Source: Spinellus fusiger
Lineage: Eukaryota > Mucoromycota > Mucoromycetes > Mucorales > Phycomycetaceae
NCBI GenBank assembly: GCA_025094145.1
Contig: JALLLS010000001.1
Location: 930,001 to 994,000, forward strand
Direction: 5' to 3'
Length of the DNA: 64,000 nucleotides
In this document: positions 1 to 11,105 of the stretch, piece after piece
Layout: every line of letters starts with the position of its first letter
Numbering within the stretch: position 1 is the stretch's first letter
Notes under the pieces: generated by a model
What the model saw: only the letters and a program-made list of their open reading frames with translations
Databases searched by the model: none
What the model was told of the DNA's origin: nothing
Program-made: the position numbers and the translations under genes

Positions 1-490
1 ATATTCAAAAGAAAAAGAATAAATACTGTCGGTACCGCCAAGAGCTGACAGCTGATCTACGCTTATAGTTTGAGTACAATCACCTATTCGGATCATTGAT
101 AGTCTTATTGTCAATATGTGTCTGAGAATTTAAAGTGTAACTGATTAATGTAAATACAATCATCTAAAATGATTTCTTGTGAGCAAATTTTTATTCAGTG
201 TGAGCAGATAATTCACGGAATAGTGTCTTCAGATCACACAAAGGGAACGTGAAATTGTTATTTAAAAACTGAAAACTGAAAACTAAAAAAAAAATGCCTT
301 AGATGTTAAGCCTATCTCTGGATCAAACCCAAAGATAACGAGAGACTCTGCATTGCCAGTATGCATAATATATCTTTTTGAATGCAATACAATACCATGT
401 TTATTTAACAGATCATAAGCATACTATTTTTATAAGCACATTTATTGATTTCATATACGATTTATTTATATAGCATGACAGTAGAGTGTC
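1..490. other. AT-rich flank, no gene seen
   Basis: I see no convincing coding pattern, RNA gene or terminal repeat here. The stretch is AT-rich with scattered stops in all frames. Confidence 0.5.
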
Positions 491-658
491 TCATTCTATA
501 CAATTGATGTTATTTTTTTGTTCCTGTTGATTGACTATCTTTTGTCTGTGTTCTCGAGTTTTTCTGTTTTGTGTGCCATTCAATTGTCCTCGGTTGTGTG
601 GCCCTCGTGGTAGATGGCTTGGGTTGTGCTTTGTTTGTGTTCCTTGTTCAATGGACAT
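491..658 (-). CDS. Small hypothetical ORF (about 55 aa)
   Basis: Not recognised. The ORF starts MSIEQGTQTKHN and is polar and basic, rich in Asn, Gln, His and Arg, ending in NNINCIE. The DNA from about 516 to 660 is visibly richer in G and C than its surroundings, the only hint of coding. The frame stays open upstream for another 48 codons, but that part is hydrophobic and AT-rich and looks non-coding. It could be a final exon of an unseen gene or chance. Confidence 0.15.
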   Translation of the reverse strand: MSIEQGTQTKHNPSHLPRGPHNRGQLNGTQNRKTREHRQKIVNQQEQKNNINCIE

Positions 659-802
659 TATGATAATATAATAGGTACAGAGGCAATTCAAAATTATAAA
701 GATTACAAAGAAGCTATTTGATAACAAGGTAGTATTGCTCGCTAGCTTTTTATGATTTATCTCAATAAGGTAAACATTAACCGCTGATGTATAAGTTTTC
801 AA

Positions 803-1576
803 ATAACACTATTTGTATCATTAAAAAACTCTCAATCATCATAGTAGAGATTAGATTTAAAATGGTATATGTAATGTTAGGATAATAAATTCAAAACTAA
901 TAGGTAAGCTCATTTAGCATTTAATATATTTTATAAGGGTTTATTGCCTACAGTATTGTCATTTTCGAGATTGGGCAGAAGAATGTCTGATCAATGATAT
1001 TACAGTTTAAACTCCATAATATATTCATCGCTTACGTATTTCCTTTCTGCTCATTTATTTATGAGTATCATTTTACTAAAAACTGTGGCCTTAGACATAC
1101 ATCATTTATGCATTATGAGATCATTCCTTTTTTCTTTTTTCTTTTAGGTATCCTTAGTGTAATTGTAATGTTTTATTTATGTACAAAAGGTTATTTAATT
1201 TTGAAATGAATTAGAGAGTCTGCTTTAGGTCAGTATCTCTACAACATAAACAATAATGGATTGTTTATTTCAGTCTAAACAAAAATCATAACTCTTTAGT
1301 TATACAGCATCTCATAGAAGTAATCACATAATCTCTTGAATTCTGATTATACAAATGTGAAATATTTTACAAAGTCTCTTTATTTAAACAAACTTGTACT
1401 TTAGAATATGAACATTATCAGAATCCTTGAAGATCCTCCAAATAGACTATATAAACTTTATTTTATTTATCCAAAGCGAGTTTGGCAAGTATTTGATCTT
1501 TTCTATGAATAGTAATATATGTTTTTGGAAAGAGTATATTAATAACTAAATATAGAAAAGCAAACAGATTCACATA
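803..1576. other. AT-rich spacer, nothing recognised
   Basis: No supported gene. The left boundary of the first Fanzor-type element (TA followed by CACACCCAAAG) lies at its right edge, at 1575-1577. Confidence 0.5.
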
Positions 1577-1579
1577 CAC

Positions 1580-2125
1580 ACCCAAAGATTTTTCTGGCCT
1601 TTAAGCGGTAATACCTCCTTTCTTTTACGTCACAATAAAATTTCCCTTTTATGTATCTGTGTCTAAAATCAAAGGTTTGCAAGTATGAAAATCTTCTTTT
1701 GTGGATACCTCATTATCAAATTGTATTATGAATAAAATTGTTTATTGTTTATGAATAAAATTGTTTATTGTAATAGTATAGATAATACTATATTATGACT
1801 ATAGCTACTGCCCAAGTGCATTCCCTCATAGCAATAGAATCTATACCCTAAAAGCCTTGTGATTTATCCTCGGGAGATAGATAACTGTACTCAGGAGTAT
1901 ACCTTAGAGGCCCTAGACAGTATAGAAGACCACCCGAGACTGACTTGAAAGGAATCTTTACTTGCCTAATAATAATACAATGAGTGTCTTGTAGATTACA
2001 ATGAGCACAAGCCCAGATGAAGACACTCCTTACCTTTTTATCACTAGAATAGTTCTTGATAGTGTCTATCACCTTCTATTGTTTCTCTTTGTTAATAATG
2101 GCACATTACCTTGCTTATTTATGCT
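1580..2125. repeat. 546-bp inverted repeat, left arm
   Basis: This arm pairs with 6194-6739 (coordinate sum 8319). All stretches compared are identical, including a shared internal duplication of the motif GAATAAAATTGTTTATTG near 1730-1765. It is the promoter-side end of the Fanzor-type transposon. The high identity implies recent duplication or gene conversion although the interior is badly broken. Confidence 0.85.
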
Positions 2126-2227
2126 CATCTTGACGAGTACTTAAATATTAAGTTGTATAGACAGTGTTGGAAATAACAAAAGGAGGGGATTATCAAAACA
2201 GATAATAGTTTTTCTTTCTCTATTCTG

Positions 2228-2408
2228 ATGTATTATACTTTAGCCTCTTCTTTCCTACAATTAAGTCAAACAATTCACACTCTATTTGTCTTAGGTCTAA
2301 AGGACAGTATTAGAAATAATATCTTGTTTTCACTAAGTACTATTGTTAATACCAGTTACAATGAGATAGTTGTTGAAGTGATTATGACTATTGAGTCAAT
2401 GTTTATAC
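2228..2408 (+). pseudogene. Remnant of transposase-like gene C-terminus
   Basis: The translation contains LGLKDSIRNNILFSLSTIV, then NEIVVEVIMTIESMF. This aligns residue by residue with the last exon of the large gene in the 22507-26021 element (IGLKDNIGNNVVFPLSTTV, then DDVVVVEAVDIQLMNTLF). No other part of that gene is recognisable here. It therefore marks copy B as descending from an element that also carried the transposase-like gene, in the same orientation as the Fanzor remnant downstream. Confidence 0.5.
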
Positions 2409-2544
2409 TAGTTTGCTATTTCTTTCTTTTTTTTACTATGAATTTAATAAGATGTTATTATCGTATAGCTTTGATTCTTATAGCTTAAAAAGATATATAT
2501 AAAAGTAGCCTCAAAATCCATACTATGTAACCTTGTAAAAATAC

Positions 2545-2905
2545 ATCCTTTATTCTGCAATAAAGGGCACTGCGGTTATCAACAGGACCACTAGAGAGAT
2601 GAATCTGTAGTAGTTCGGTCTCTAGCGGGGACTTGAAATAGAGTATTAGTACAAAGGCTAGTCTAAGGAAATCAAAGAGGTTACATGAACAGGAACACAA
2701 CACACGACCTGAATACAATAGGTAACTAGGCAGCTGTTCTTTAAGCAATTCTTTTCTTTCTAGAATGTTGTTGTAGTCTGCATTACTTTGGTAGTTCTGT
2801 TTAAGCAAATGACTTGTGAAGTTTCGTCTTGTTCTCTTCTGCTTGGATATTAATACCTGCCAACCACACTGTCTGTTGTTCTTCAAATCTTCTACCCTCT
2901 TTATT
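2545..2905 (-). pseudogene. Possible Fanzor middle-region fragment
   Basis: The minus-strand reading holds RRNFTSHLLKQN, then NNILERKELLKEQLPSY. The pattern of an aromatic/His-rich patch, a charged helix and L-P-S resembles the segment after RuvC-I in Fanzor proteins. A related reading (ERSNGCLKNSCLVT) is seen on the minus strand at about 6740-6785, just outside copy A. Orientation is opposite to the Fanzor tail at 3174. The assignment rests on weak similarity and could be wrong. Confidence 0.3.
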
Positions 2906-3173
2906 TTGTTTGTCTTTGTCTGGCATATAAACCAACAGTTGTGATCTGGTAAGTGTTTGTACATGTTTATTATGTCTGGCATGTTAGTCAGTTTTTATTG
3001 TATATTCTTTTATTTTAATAAACCCAGTGAATCCGTTAAAAAGGCAAAGGCAAGAAGAAGGTGCCAGTGCAAGGGTAATACGACATACATAGAGAGTACA
3101 TTAATACATCTCGAACTAATTGTTTTTACTATTATTTTATTAGTGAGAAGGGGTTTTGGCACCTAAGAATATT

Positions 3174-3611
3174 GGAGTACGATCCTGCCAAACTACCAGT
3201 CGTTTCTTATGGTGCAGGAATAAAAGTAAAAGATGCTGCCAAATTTAAAGGTCATTGTGTTGGTTTGACAAGAATATTATATCAATCATTGAGAAAAGAG
3301 ACAAAAGGGTGGAGATCTTCTTATGGTTGATGTTGATGAGTTCTTTACATCGAGAGTAAACCTGATTGACCTCTTACCCAATATGAAAAGCTCTTCTAAC
3401 AGTTATTCTTATTTTTGTTCTCAAGATCTGCCACCCTTATAACACAAATAACCTCACTGAGGTATTAATAAATTTCAAGAATATACACGCTTGCCAAAGT
3501 TGCGGAATTGTTTGGAACAGAGATGTGAATGCATCAAAGAATATCTATACAATTGCAGAAGAAGGATTAAAGGGTCACTACAGACCAGTTCCTTTCTGTA
3601 GAAAAGAATAG
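3174..3611 (+). pseudogene. Fanzor nuclease, C-terminal part, frameshifted
   Basis: Three frames must be combined. The first reads LPVVSYGAGIKVKDAAKFKG and ends in RSSYG-stop near 3330. The second gives VDVDEFFTSRV, matching the DE(F/Y)xTS motif before the zinc ribbon. The third gives HACQSCGIVWNRDVNASKNI, which holds a CxxC zinc-ribbon knuckle and the RuvC-III motif NRDxNAxxNI with its catalytic Asp, then ends GHYRPVPFCRKE-stop. In TnpB/Fanzor proteins this order forms the end of the RuvC nuclease. The N-terminal two thirds are absent here. At least two frameshifts make it non-functional. Confidence 0.75.
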
Positions 3612-3619
3612 ATATTTGT

Positions 3620-4466
3620 ATTCATATTTTACTATATCACCATATCAAAGGTGGTTTCCTCTGGTATTCATATATTTACAGGTAAATCTACATAATCTTT
3701 ATTTGTTTAAAAACTAACATGAATACATCTTAATTTATTTTTGCTCCTTTTCAAATCGACTTGTCATTTTTAAACAATTGTATTTCGACTATTTCTTTTT
3801 ATATCCTAAAGATCTCCTGGTGTGTAGTTACCAGTTATGTCCAAATCATGTGCTGTATCTCCGCATTCGTATCTCCTTGACCACCCTGAACCAGCCTTTA
3901 TGCCAAAAACTCTATATTTCTATCTCTGCTAGAGACCGAACAACTACTAATTCATCTATCTAATAGTCTTTTTGATAACTGCAATGCACATTATTATATA
4001 CCGTTATCGCTATGATTTATATTATTGATAGCATTGGCCTAAATAGTATTTCTCTGTTTAAATGAACAAGTTAGGCTTTCTATTGTCTAATCGAGTAATA
4101 TAAGGTAGTTTTCTTTTATTCTCATTAATTTATTAGACTTTAGCAGTGAGATAACACTTTGGTAAATATAAAAAGCAATTGTATAATCAGTATTTCTCGG
4201 TATTGCAAATCTGATACTAACATAATACTTGACATTTTCTATTTTTCATACGCATAATGGTAAACTTAGTGGATAGTTATAAGATATAAAATATGAAAGA
4301 TACACTCTACTGGACCTCTTTATGTTAAAATTCATCAGTCAAACTCATAACTGAGACTGAGATAAGATTGACCTGTTTAATATTTCACTCAAACACGAAA
4401 AGATGGGCGTTGGAATATATCCATTGGTTATGGGTTTAGAGTAAACTAAGATAGTGTGATGTTACA
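3620..4466. other. AT-rich interval between two Fanzor elements
   Basis: No supported gene or RNA. It lies between the Fanzor tail of copy B and the left TIR of copy A at 4469. Confidence 0.45.
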
Positions 4467-4887
4467 TACACGCCTAAAGATTTTTGGGATATAAAAGTAA
4501 ATACACGGACAATAAAATCGCAATATTCTTATGATTGGCTAATATGTTTAAAAAGGGTATTTTTGCTGTCTAAAGGAACTACTTCAAACTCTGTCTGCCT
4601 ATTCTAGCAATAGCTACACTATCTTCATAAAGTATTGGTGCATCTTTGGGAAATAAAATAGTATAGAAATGTAGTATGATTCAAAAAAAGACTTATGTGT
4701 ATCTTGGTTTAGTGCAGTGATAACTACATCGGATTCTTTTTTGATGTCTTGGTGGTTCGTCTACTACTAGCTAGATGTTTGTCTAATTGTTGTTGATTAA
4801 TAAAGATCAAGAGCTTCATTCTACGAAATGAGAGTAAATCATTGGCATTCTGGTTTTTTCACAGCAGGAGTATCTTCATTTGAATAA

Positions 4888-5785
4888 TTAGTTATGCAAT
4901 ACTGGGGTGACTCTGGCTCTTTCCTCAAGGTATCTTGCAAACCTTTCACAATTGACTGTTGAAGATGTATGTCCTGACAGAGATAATTCAGCTGCTTTCA
5001 CTGCATCAGGCTTCAAGTTCTCACGGAGCTTCCTGAACTTTCTTGACTTGTTTTCAACTGCACTTTGATTGCTAGTGTATCGATATGTTCTTTTGTTCTC
5101 TACAGTGCTATCTTCATGCATACAATAAAGTACATCACGACGACCAGGGTCAACCAACACACACTTGCCGATACTAGCTGCTAAATCTTCTTCCAGACGA
5201 AATGACTGTTTTGATTCTACTGCATTGTTCAACAATATCCTTTACTGCATCTGATACTTCCATCTCTGTGGTGCCTTTCTTCATTTCATCTTTTACTGTC
5301 TTTATTCGTTCATTCTTCTTCAGAAGTATGTTTAATAACATGCGCAGCTTGTTTCCAAAGTGTAATGAGACACCATTGAGGTACACTGTGTTTATTTTCC
5401 TTGCTTTCTATATGGCTATTTGATGGGCATACTTTAAACTGACTGGCTCATATAGACTGTGTTGAAAGTGCATGTCTCGATGGCTGCTAATAAGTTCTTG
5501 GTTGGTTCTTGACTTTGAAGAATTTGCTTGTCTATTTGGCTTGTAACTCTGAAGAAGCGACAAAAAGACTTCACTGTAAAAATCAACATTGGCAAAATCC
5601 TCCAGAGCAAAGGCAGGGCTATTTTCCAATTCTTGAATGAATATGTACTTTAGAAAAGCGAATGTATGCGTTACAAGAATATGGACAATAGATACAAGTG
5701 TCTTGAGTGGCAAAAGATAGTGTGGCTTCCATCCAATACCAGTGGTTGAACTTTTTGATGCTACAATCTTTAGAGAAGGTTCCAT
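4888..5785 (-). pseudogene. Fanzor nuclease, N-terminal and RuvC-I part
   Basis: Three overlapping minus-strand frames make up this gene. The first (5785-5408) starts MEPSLKIVASKSS and runs to QIAI-stop. The second (5386-5174) reads MYLNGVSLHFGNKLRMLLN, a typical Fanzor helical region. The third (5235-4888) contains GKCVLVDPGRRDVLYCM, where VDPGRRD is the RuvC-I motif with the catalytic Asp, followed by YRYTSNQ, FRKLRENLKPDAVKAAE and RFARYLEERARVTP. Established knowledge: Fanzors are eukaryotic TnpB relatives that cut DNA guided by an RNA. Here at least one frameshift and the lost C-terminus break the gene. RuvC-I itself looks intact. Confidence 0.75.
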
Positions 5786-5865
5786 GAAGAAAATAAAATA
5801 AAGACGAGTTGACCTTTTTTCTTTTTATATTATTTCTGTTTTATAACTGGTTTCCACATGGCATT

Positions 5866-6165
5866 GATTCAATCCGTGATTTGAAAAATAAAAGTATATC
5901 TATCAGTACAAGATGTTCATAATAAAAGGTTCATGGAATAACACAGGATTTGGAATGGTTGTTCTTTAGATGATTGTCTAAATTTTTATTATAAAGATAT
6001 TGCTCAGTGCTTTGTAATAGAGTCTTTATTCTTAATCACTCTAGTCGCTTTATCATTGCCCACAACTGTAAAATAAGATTAGTCAGACCAAACAACCTTG
6101 TTTTTACATCATTCATATTTCTCAAATGAATTGTAATTGTTTAAATAGGGTTTCTACGACTAGAC
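5866..6165 (-). mobile_element. Internally deleted Tc1-D fragment in copy A
   Basis: Read in reverse, this stretch matches both the 3' end of the Tc1-D element (20390-20500, through GTTCTTTAGATGATTG) and part of its transposase (19790-19830, around CCCACAACTGTAAAA) with the middle missing. It separates the Fanzor start from its upstream region in copy A, so it disconnects the gene from its presumed promoter. Confidence 0.6.
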
Positions 6166-6193
6166 AAGATGATTGTCAGTTTTGAAGTAGATA

Positions 6194-6739
6194 AGCATAA
6201 ATAAGCAAGGTAATGTGCCATTATTAACAAAGAGAAACAATAGAAGGTGATAGACACTATCAAGAACTATTCTAGTGATAAAAAGGTAAGGAGTGTCTTC
6301 ATCTGGGCTTGTGCTCATTGTAATCTACAAGACACTCATTGTATTATTATTAGGCAAGTAAAGATTCCTTTCAAGTCAGTCTCGGGTGGTCTTCTATACT
6401 GTCTAGGGCCTCTAAGGTATACTCCTGAGTACAGTTATCTATCTCCCGAGGATAAATCACAAGGCTTTTAGGGTATAGATTCTATTGCTATGAGGGAATG
6501 CACTTGGGCAGTAGCTATAGTCATAATATAGTATTATCTATACTATTACAATAAACAATTTTATTCATAAACAATAAACAATTTTATTCATAATACAATT
6601 TGATAATGAGGTATCCACAAAAGAAGATTTTCATACTTGCAAACCTTTGATTTTAGACACAGATACATAAAAGGGAAATTTTATTGTGACGTAAAAGAAA
6701 GGAGGTATTACCGCTTAAAGGCCAGAAAAATCTTTGGGT
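6194..6739. repeat. 546-bp inverted repeat, right arm
   Basis: Partner of 1580-2125. It is the promoter-side end of copy A. Beyond 6739 the sequence switches to GTAACTAAGCAACTATTC, which resembles 2726-2745 inside copy B, so the break lies in other Fanzor-like debris. Confidence 0.85.
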
Positions 6740-6869
6740 AACTAAGCAACTATTCTTTAAGCAGCCATTGCTTCTTTCAAACATCCCAGCGATACTTAAC
6801 GCAAACAAAGAGGTTGATGTTTTATTATATGCTCAAACTAAATGGTTTTTTTATAAACTAATATTTATT

Positions 6870-7430
6870 GGGTTTTAAGATAGTTAATTATTATACTCTA
6901 TGCGCAATCAACACTGTGAATGGATGTCAAAAAAGTCGGCTATCCACACTATAAGCACAGGCTATATCACACATAGAATAATGAGAAGGAAACCTCTTGG
7001 ATTACAGTAGATCACTACTTTATTAATGTATCGAATTTAGAAAGTCTATATTTATAAACTTATAATAATGTTAAATAAAATAGAAAAATAAAGGAAATTG
7101 ATATTTTACAAGAGATCCTTTCTCCATATCACTATTTTAAAATCTTCAGATGTATTAGACATTATTTTGGTTAACTATTTTTAATAACGGAGACACTTTT
7201 CAAAAATGGGAAAATTCTTTTTACTTAATATGGATATACTTTAGTAATTCGGCTACAGTTGTGCTTGAACAGTTTGTAGCTTCAAAAAGAAATCCTGAAA
7301 AGAAATTGTCACGCATCTACTAAGCTATAATAAAAGAGGTAGTACCTTATTTAAAAAGTATTTTTTGAAGCTAAATATGGTGACTTGAATAAAATTTCTA
7401 TTTATAAAATCTACTGAATATCAATATAAA
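6870..7430. other. Upstream region of methyltransferase gene 1
   Basis: AT-rich, no ORF supported. Presumed 5' flank of the gene starting at 7479. Confidence 0.4.
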
Positions 7431-7432
7431 GC

Positions 7433-7440
7433 TATAAAAG
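7433..7440 (+). promoter_or_regulatory. TATA-like box
   Basis: TATAAAAG lies about 40 nt before the ATG of methyltransferase gene 1. The short spacing suggests a short 5' leader. Inferred from sequence only. Confidence 0.4.
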
Positions 7441-7478
7441 AGATATCTCTTGCTAATAAGATTAATAAACAAAAGAAA

Positions 7479-8671
7479 ATGACCTTCACAGATAACTACC
7501 CAACTGAATCAATCAATCAAGAAATAAGACATAAGGAAGACACAAACTATTTGCTTCCTCCAGCTGGTACTGATCAAGAAAGACTAATAATTGTAAGTCA
7601 TCTGAAGTATTTTCATTAATAAAGTTATAAATTTAAAGTTAAGTAGACACCATCAAGAGGTTTATGGAGGGTTTGTACAAACAAAGTCCAGTATTAGTAT
7701 ACTTAACAGTCTTCAGAAATATTTTGAGTGTTTCTCGTGAATTTGTCTCTTTTAAAGAGGGTACAATGGTTTTGGACATTGGATATGGTTCAGGAAGCTG
7801 GCTTATGGTGAGATACATAAAATCAAAATCACTCTACTACTGAATCAATAAATAATCGGCATTAATAGGAAATGAACAAAGAGTTTCCTGACGCAAAGTA
7901 TGTCGGTGTTGATATCTCTGGTGCAATTCCAGATTACAGGGCTTACAATGTCACCTACGAGTTTGGAAATATTGTTAAAGGTCTCAAGTACCCCGACCAA
8001 AGCTTTGATTTTATAAATGTCCGTCTTTTGATCTATTCATTAAGCGTAGATGAGTGGCATATAGCACTGAAAGAGATTCGTCGTCTGCTTAAACCCGAGG
8101 GTTGTGTCCAGTTTATGGAGTGTCAAAACGTGGTATAGTATCGTATTATATGTGTATCTATAATTGCATCATCTAATTATCTTACCTTTCTAGTCAACAG
8201 AACCTAAAGATCGCAGTGATTATGAAAATGCTAGTAAGCTTGAGCATATTCTTTATTAAAAAAAATCATTAGTATTAATAGGTCACTTGTTTAGTATTTG
8301 AAGCTGCAACCGAGGTTGGTCAAGACCCGATGATTCTTCACAATTTCGAGAAATATGCCAAAAACTGTGAGATGAGAGTCATTCAAAAAGACCAGCGTCA
8401 TATCTTCTTTGGTAAATATAATATTACATTAATCATCTGTTTTAATAAGAAAAATATACTGAAAATAATCATAATAGGTGAAAAGCATTCTAGAATGGAT
8501 TTATTTAGTAGAATGTGGCAACTCACTCATGAAGCATTTCTAACAAATGTTGGCCCCAGACTTGGTATTTCTGTATCTGAATATAAGTCATATGCTGAGC
8601 GGTATATCAAATGGCAAACAGAGACAAATGCAGAGTTTATCTGGTGTGGCTTCCTTGTTCGTAAGAAATAG
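7479..8671 (+). CDS. SAM-dependent methyltransferase, seven exons, intact
   Basis: Exons at 7479-7592, 7639-7670, 7717-7807, 7869-8132, 8194-8233, 8295-8411 and 8478-8671 join in frame to 283 codons plus TAG, every intron with GT-AG ends. Residues 67-77 read VLDIGYGSGSW, the glycine-rich SAM-binding motif I of class I methyltransferases (Tyr where Cys is common). AKYVGVDIS is motif II with the acidic ribose-binding residue, and FDFINVRLLIYSL follows as the motif IV region. The substrate cannot be told. The protein is soluble with no signal peptide. A second copy with the same exon sizes lies at 31432-32618 and a third fragment at 18929, so this is a small local family copied with its introns. 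Exon phases agree throughout, so I take this copy as the working one. Confidence 0.85.
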
Positions 8672-9273
8672 ACCATTTATGTCAGACTGTCTCTACATAA
8701 TCTTTAACTGCTAGAACTCAGTTTATACTGGAGTCAAATATTACCACGGAGAAATAAAAATAGTAATAATACAATTAATATTTTATATGGCCTCTGGCAA
8801 TAATTATAGCATAGCATCTGGCCGTCATACTCAGAACTCATCGTTGTGCAAGTTCAATACCAACTTTCTCCCACTTCTCTGCAAGTAGAGCCTTCAAAAT
8901 TTCAATATTGGTAATAGATACCCTTCTTTTTCCAATTTGTCTTTCCAATGCCCATCAGATGTGTTCAATTGGACTCAAGTCAGGGATTTTTGTGGATTAG
9001 TAATCAAAGCCTCGAATATAATGCATCTCTCTCCGCCATCTGACACAGGCCCCATTATGGTAGTTAGCACCATATTATTGTAACAGAAACTCATCAGCCA
9101 AATTCTTGATGCATTCGTCTTGGTTTACAGTGTCATCAATAAAGACCAATGAGTCAAATCTATCTGCCCAAAAACAGTTCCAAAGCATGAAACCACCGCT
9201 ACTAGACTTCTTTGTGGGAACACTAAGATTAGGATCATACTTTTTTCCAACTTTTCTGATGACATGAGCACTA

Positions 9274-10641
9274 CAGTGGCTCCTAACAAAACAATGGATT
9301 TTTTTCATACCCCGGTATAATTCTGCAATAGGAAATACTTATTCTTTGTAATAAAAACATACATTAAACACACAGTAGAGACTTGAAAACTGGATGAAGT
9401 ATAAAGAAGGTCAACAAGATAATAAATACAGATTTATTGGGTCGAAACCCTTAATATTTGGTGCTTCCACCCTTGGCCTCAATGACAGCCCTACATCTCC
9501 GCCCCATACTGGCAATGAGGGTATCTGTGGTGTCCTTGGGAATATTCTCCCATTCTTCCAACAGAAGCACTTCCAAATCCTGAAGGGAGCTTGTTGGGGT
9601 CATCCTCTTTCTTATTGCTCTGTCAAGCACCTCCCAAAGATGCTCTATTGGGTTCAGGTCAGGGCTTTGTGAGGGCCACCCCTCCATAGTGGCAATGCTC
9701 TCTTGTGCCTTCCACAACCTGGACTCTTTGCTTTTATGACAGCTAGTATTGTCCTTTTGAAGAACGTAACATACCACTGGATTCAGTACCATGAGTTGAG
9801 CCAGCTCAGGGAAGTAGTTATTCTTCAAGATCTCAATGTATCTTCTACTGTCTATACTGCCTTTCACGGGCACCAACCTTCCAACACCTTCACTAGAGAA
9901 AGAATCCCACACCATCATACTACCACCACCAAACTTCATGGTGGGCTTGATGTTCTTTGGGAGCATTCTCTCTTTCTTTCTTTGCACCACTCTGTTGCAG
10001 TTGTTGGTCCTCATCAGTTAGTACTTTGACTCATTGGACCAGATGACTGTCTTCCAGTCTTCTTCTGTCCAGTGAAGATGAGCCTTAGCCCAAGCAAGTC
10101 TCAACTTCTTGTGCTTATTGGTGAAAGAAGGGTTTATTAACCACCTTGCAAGAAAACAAGCCAATCCTCTTTATCATTTCTCTAAAAGTGTTCATACACA
10201 CGTTGGTGGTCATTTGCTTGCAAAGCTGATCCATTGTCTGAAATGAATTTCTTATCAATTGGGATGCAACCTCTCTCTCTCTTGTCTCTCTAACTGAGAA
10301 TGGGGTTACTTCCAGTGCTCTTCTTGGCCTTGAAACAGCCAGTTTTCTTATATCTCTTTACGATAAGGGAAACAGACTGCTTACTAACCCCAAACCTAGC
10401 AGAAATGGCAGCCTGGCTGGTCCCATTTACGGTGGCCTCGTGAGCAATGAGGCATCGGGTGAAGTCATCAATATTCTTCTTTCTGTTCTCAAGAGGTCTC
10501 ACGGGTTGTTCGGTGGTGTTAGATGGGGTATACATTATGATGGAAAATTGATAAATGAAGAATGTTTAATAAAAAATTTATTTTCAAGGGTAAAATTATG
10601 GTCTGAATTTGAAATATCCATTGTTTTGTTAGGAGCCACTG
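9274..10641 (-). mobile_element. Tc1/mariner element Tc1-A2 with perfect TIRs
   Basis: TIRs begin CAGTGGCTCCTAACAAAAC and match for about 27 bp at both ends. Each end is flanked by TA (9272-9273 and 10642-10643), the target duplication of Tc1/mariner elements. Length 1368 bp is normal for the group. It sits inside Tc1-B1. Confidence 0.85.
9451..10535 (-). pseudogene. Tc1-A2 transposase, broken
   Basis: The N-terminal HTH (10535-10290: DFTRCLIAHEAT, then AAISARFGVSKQSVSLIVK) is followed by a frameshifted, stop-containing stretch (about 10290-10020). The catalytic domain then stays open from 10014 to 9451: FGGGSMMVWDSF, DNTSCHK with the second Asp, and SPDLNPIEHLWEVL with the Glu. The first catalytic position reads VIWSNES where active relatives have SDES, so Asp is replaced by Asn. 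Stops and this substitution make it inactive. TIRs remain perfect, so it could still be moved by a related transposase. Confidence 0.8.
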
Positions 10642-10649
10642 TACATCGA

Positions 10650-11105
10650 ATGTGTATCCTTACTTCTCCGATATCTCCTCTACCACCCATTCTTAACCCG
10701 TTTAGCAAAGCCAGAAGCTGCTAGTGTAGTTGCTGTATTTGTGTCCTCAGGATTGTCCGAGTTGCTCTAAGTATCCCTCGTTGGATTTCGAATCGCCACA
10801 GGATGACGGTTATCTTTTTGGTGTCCTGGTTTCCTTGCTGACTTTATGGCCTTTTGGATGTCTATTCATAATTCTCATTTTACCATCATTTCTCATGTTT
10901 CATCATTTTTCATCATTTTTCCCTCATTGAGGTTTTATATTCTCTTTTCTTTCCGTCTCTTCTCTCTTTGCATTATTTTTTTCACTTATGTATTTGAAGT
11001 GTTTCAATGTTTATTCTTTTTTTTCAAACGATCTCATAGGGTGGCTAAAATGCCCAGTGCGCGAATAGCAACCAACACCCAAAAATAAAAATACTTTGAA
11101 CTGTA
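10650..11105 (+). mobile_element. 5'-truncated LINE-1 fragment
   Basis: This is the reverse complement of the 3' end of the full LINE-1 (about 38830-39290), ending AATACTTTGAACTGTA. It includes the last codons of ORF2 (CCACCCATTCTTAA) and the 3' UTR. It is inserted in Tc1-B1, where the flanks share CATCG, a likely remnant of target-site duplication. Confidence 0.75.

Larger units (their letters stand above)
1577..3650 (+). mobile_element. Scrambled Fanzor-family TIR transposon (copy B)
   Basis: It begins with TA-CACACCCAAAGATTTTT, the promoter-side end shared with the elements ending at 21554, 26021 and 56100. Bases 1580-2125 are the reverse complement of 6194-6739. Inside follow, in order, a remnant of the transposase-like gene C-terminus (about 2290-2408, plus), a possible Fanzor middle segment on the minus strand (about 2545-2905), and a clear Fanzor C-terminus on plus (3174-3611). 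No matching opposite end is visible, so the right limit is approximate. The mixed orientations show rearrangement. It is one of two copies whose debris suggests both genes travelled together. Confidence 0.6.
4469..6739 (-). mobile_element. Fanzor-family TIR transposon (copy A)
   Basis: The left end is TA-CACGCCTAAAGATTTTTGGG at 4467-4490, and the right end is the inverted GGCCAGAAAAATCTTTGGGT, cut off at 6739 before the usual GTGTG-TA. The first 300 bp match the element at 54710 closely, including the end of a coding stretch near 4730-4770. The interior holds the N-terminal and RuvC-I portion of a Fanzor gene on the minus strand (4888-5785) and a Tc1-D fragment (about 5866-6165). The zinc ribbon and RuvC-III region are missing. 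It is a deleted, non-autonomous copy. Confidence 0.75.

Noticed and set aside
1848..2072. 74-codon ORF repeated identically at 6247-6471
   Set aside because: It lies in the inverted repeat arms, and the related stretches at 25640 and 55620 have stops and indels in this frame, so conservation is of DNA and not protein.
1580..6739. Composite transposon bounded by the 546-bp inverted arms
   Set aside because: A left TIR lies inside at 4467 and no target duplication flanks the whole segment, so two separate damaged elements explain it better.
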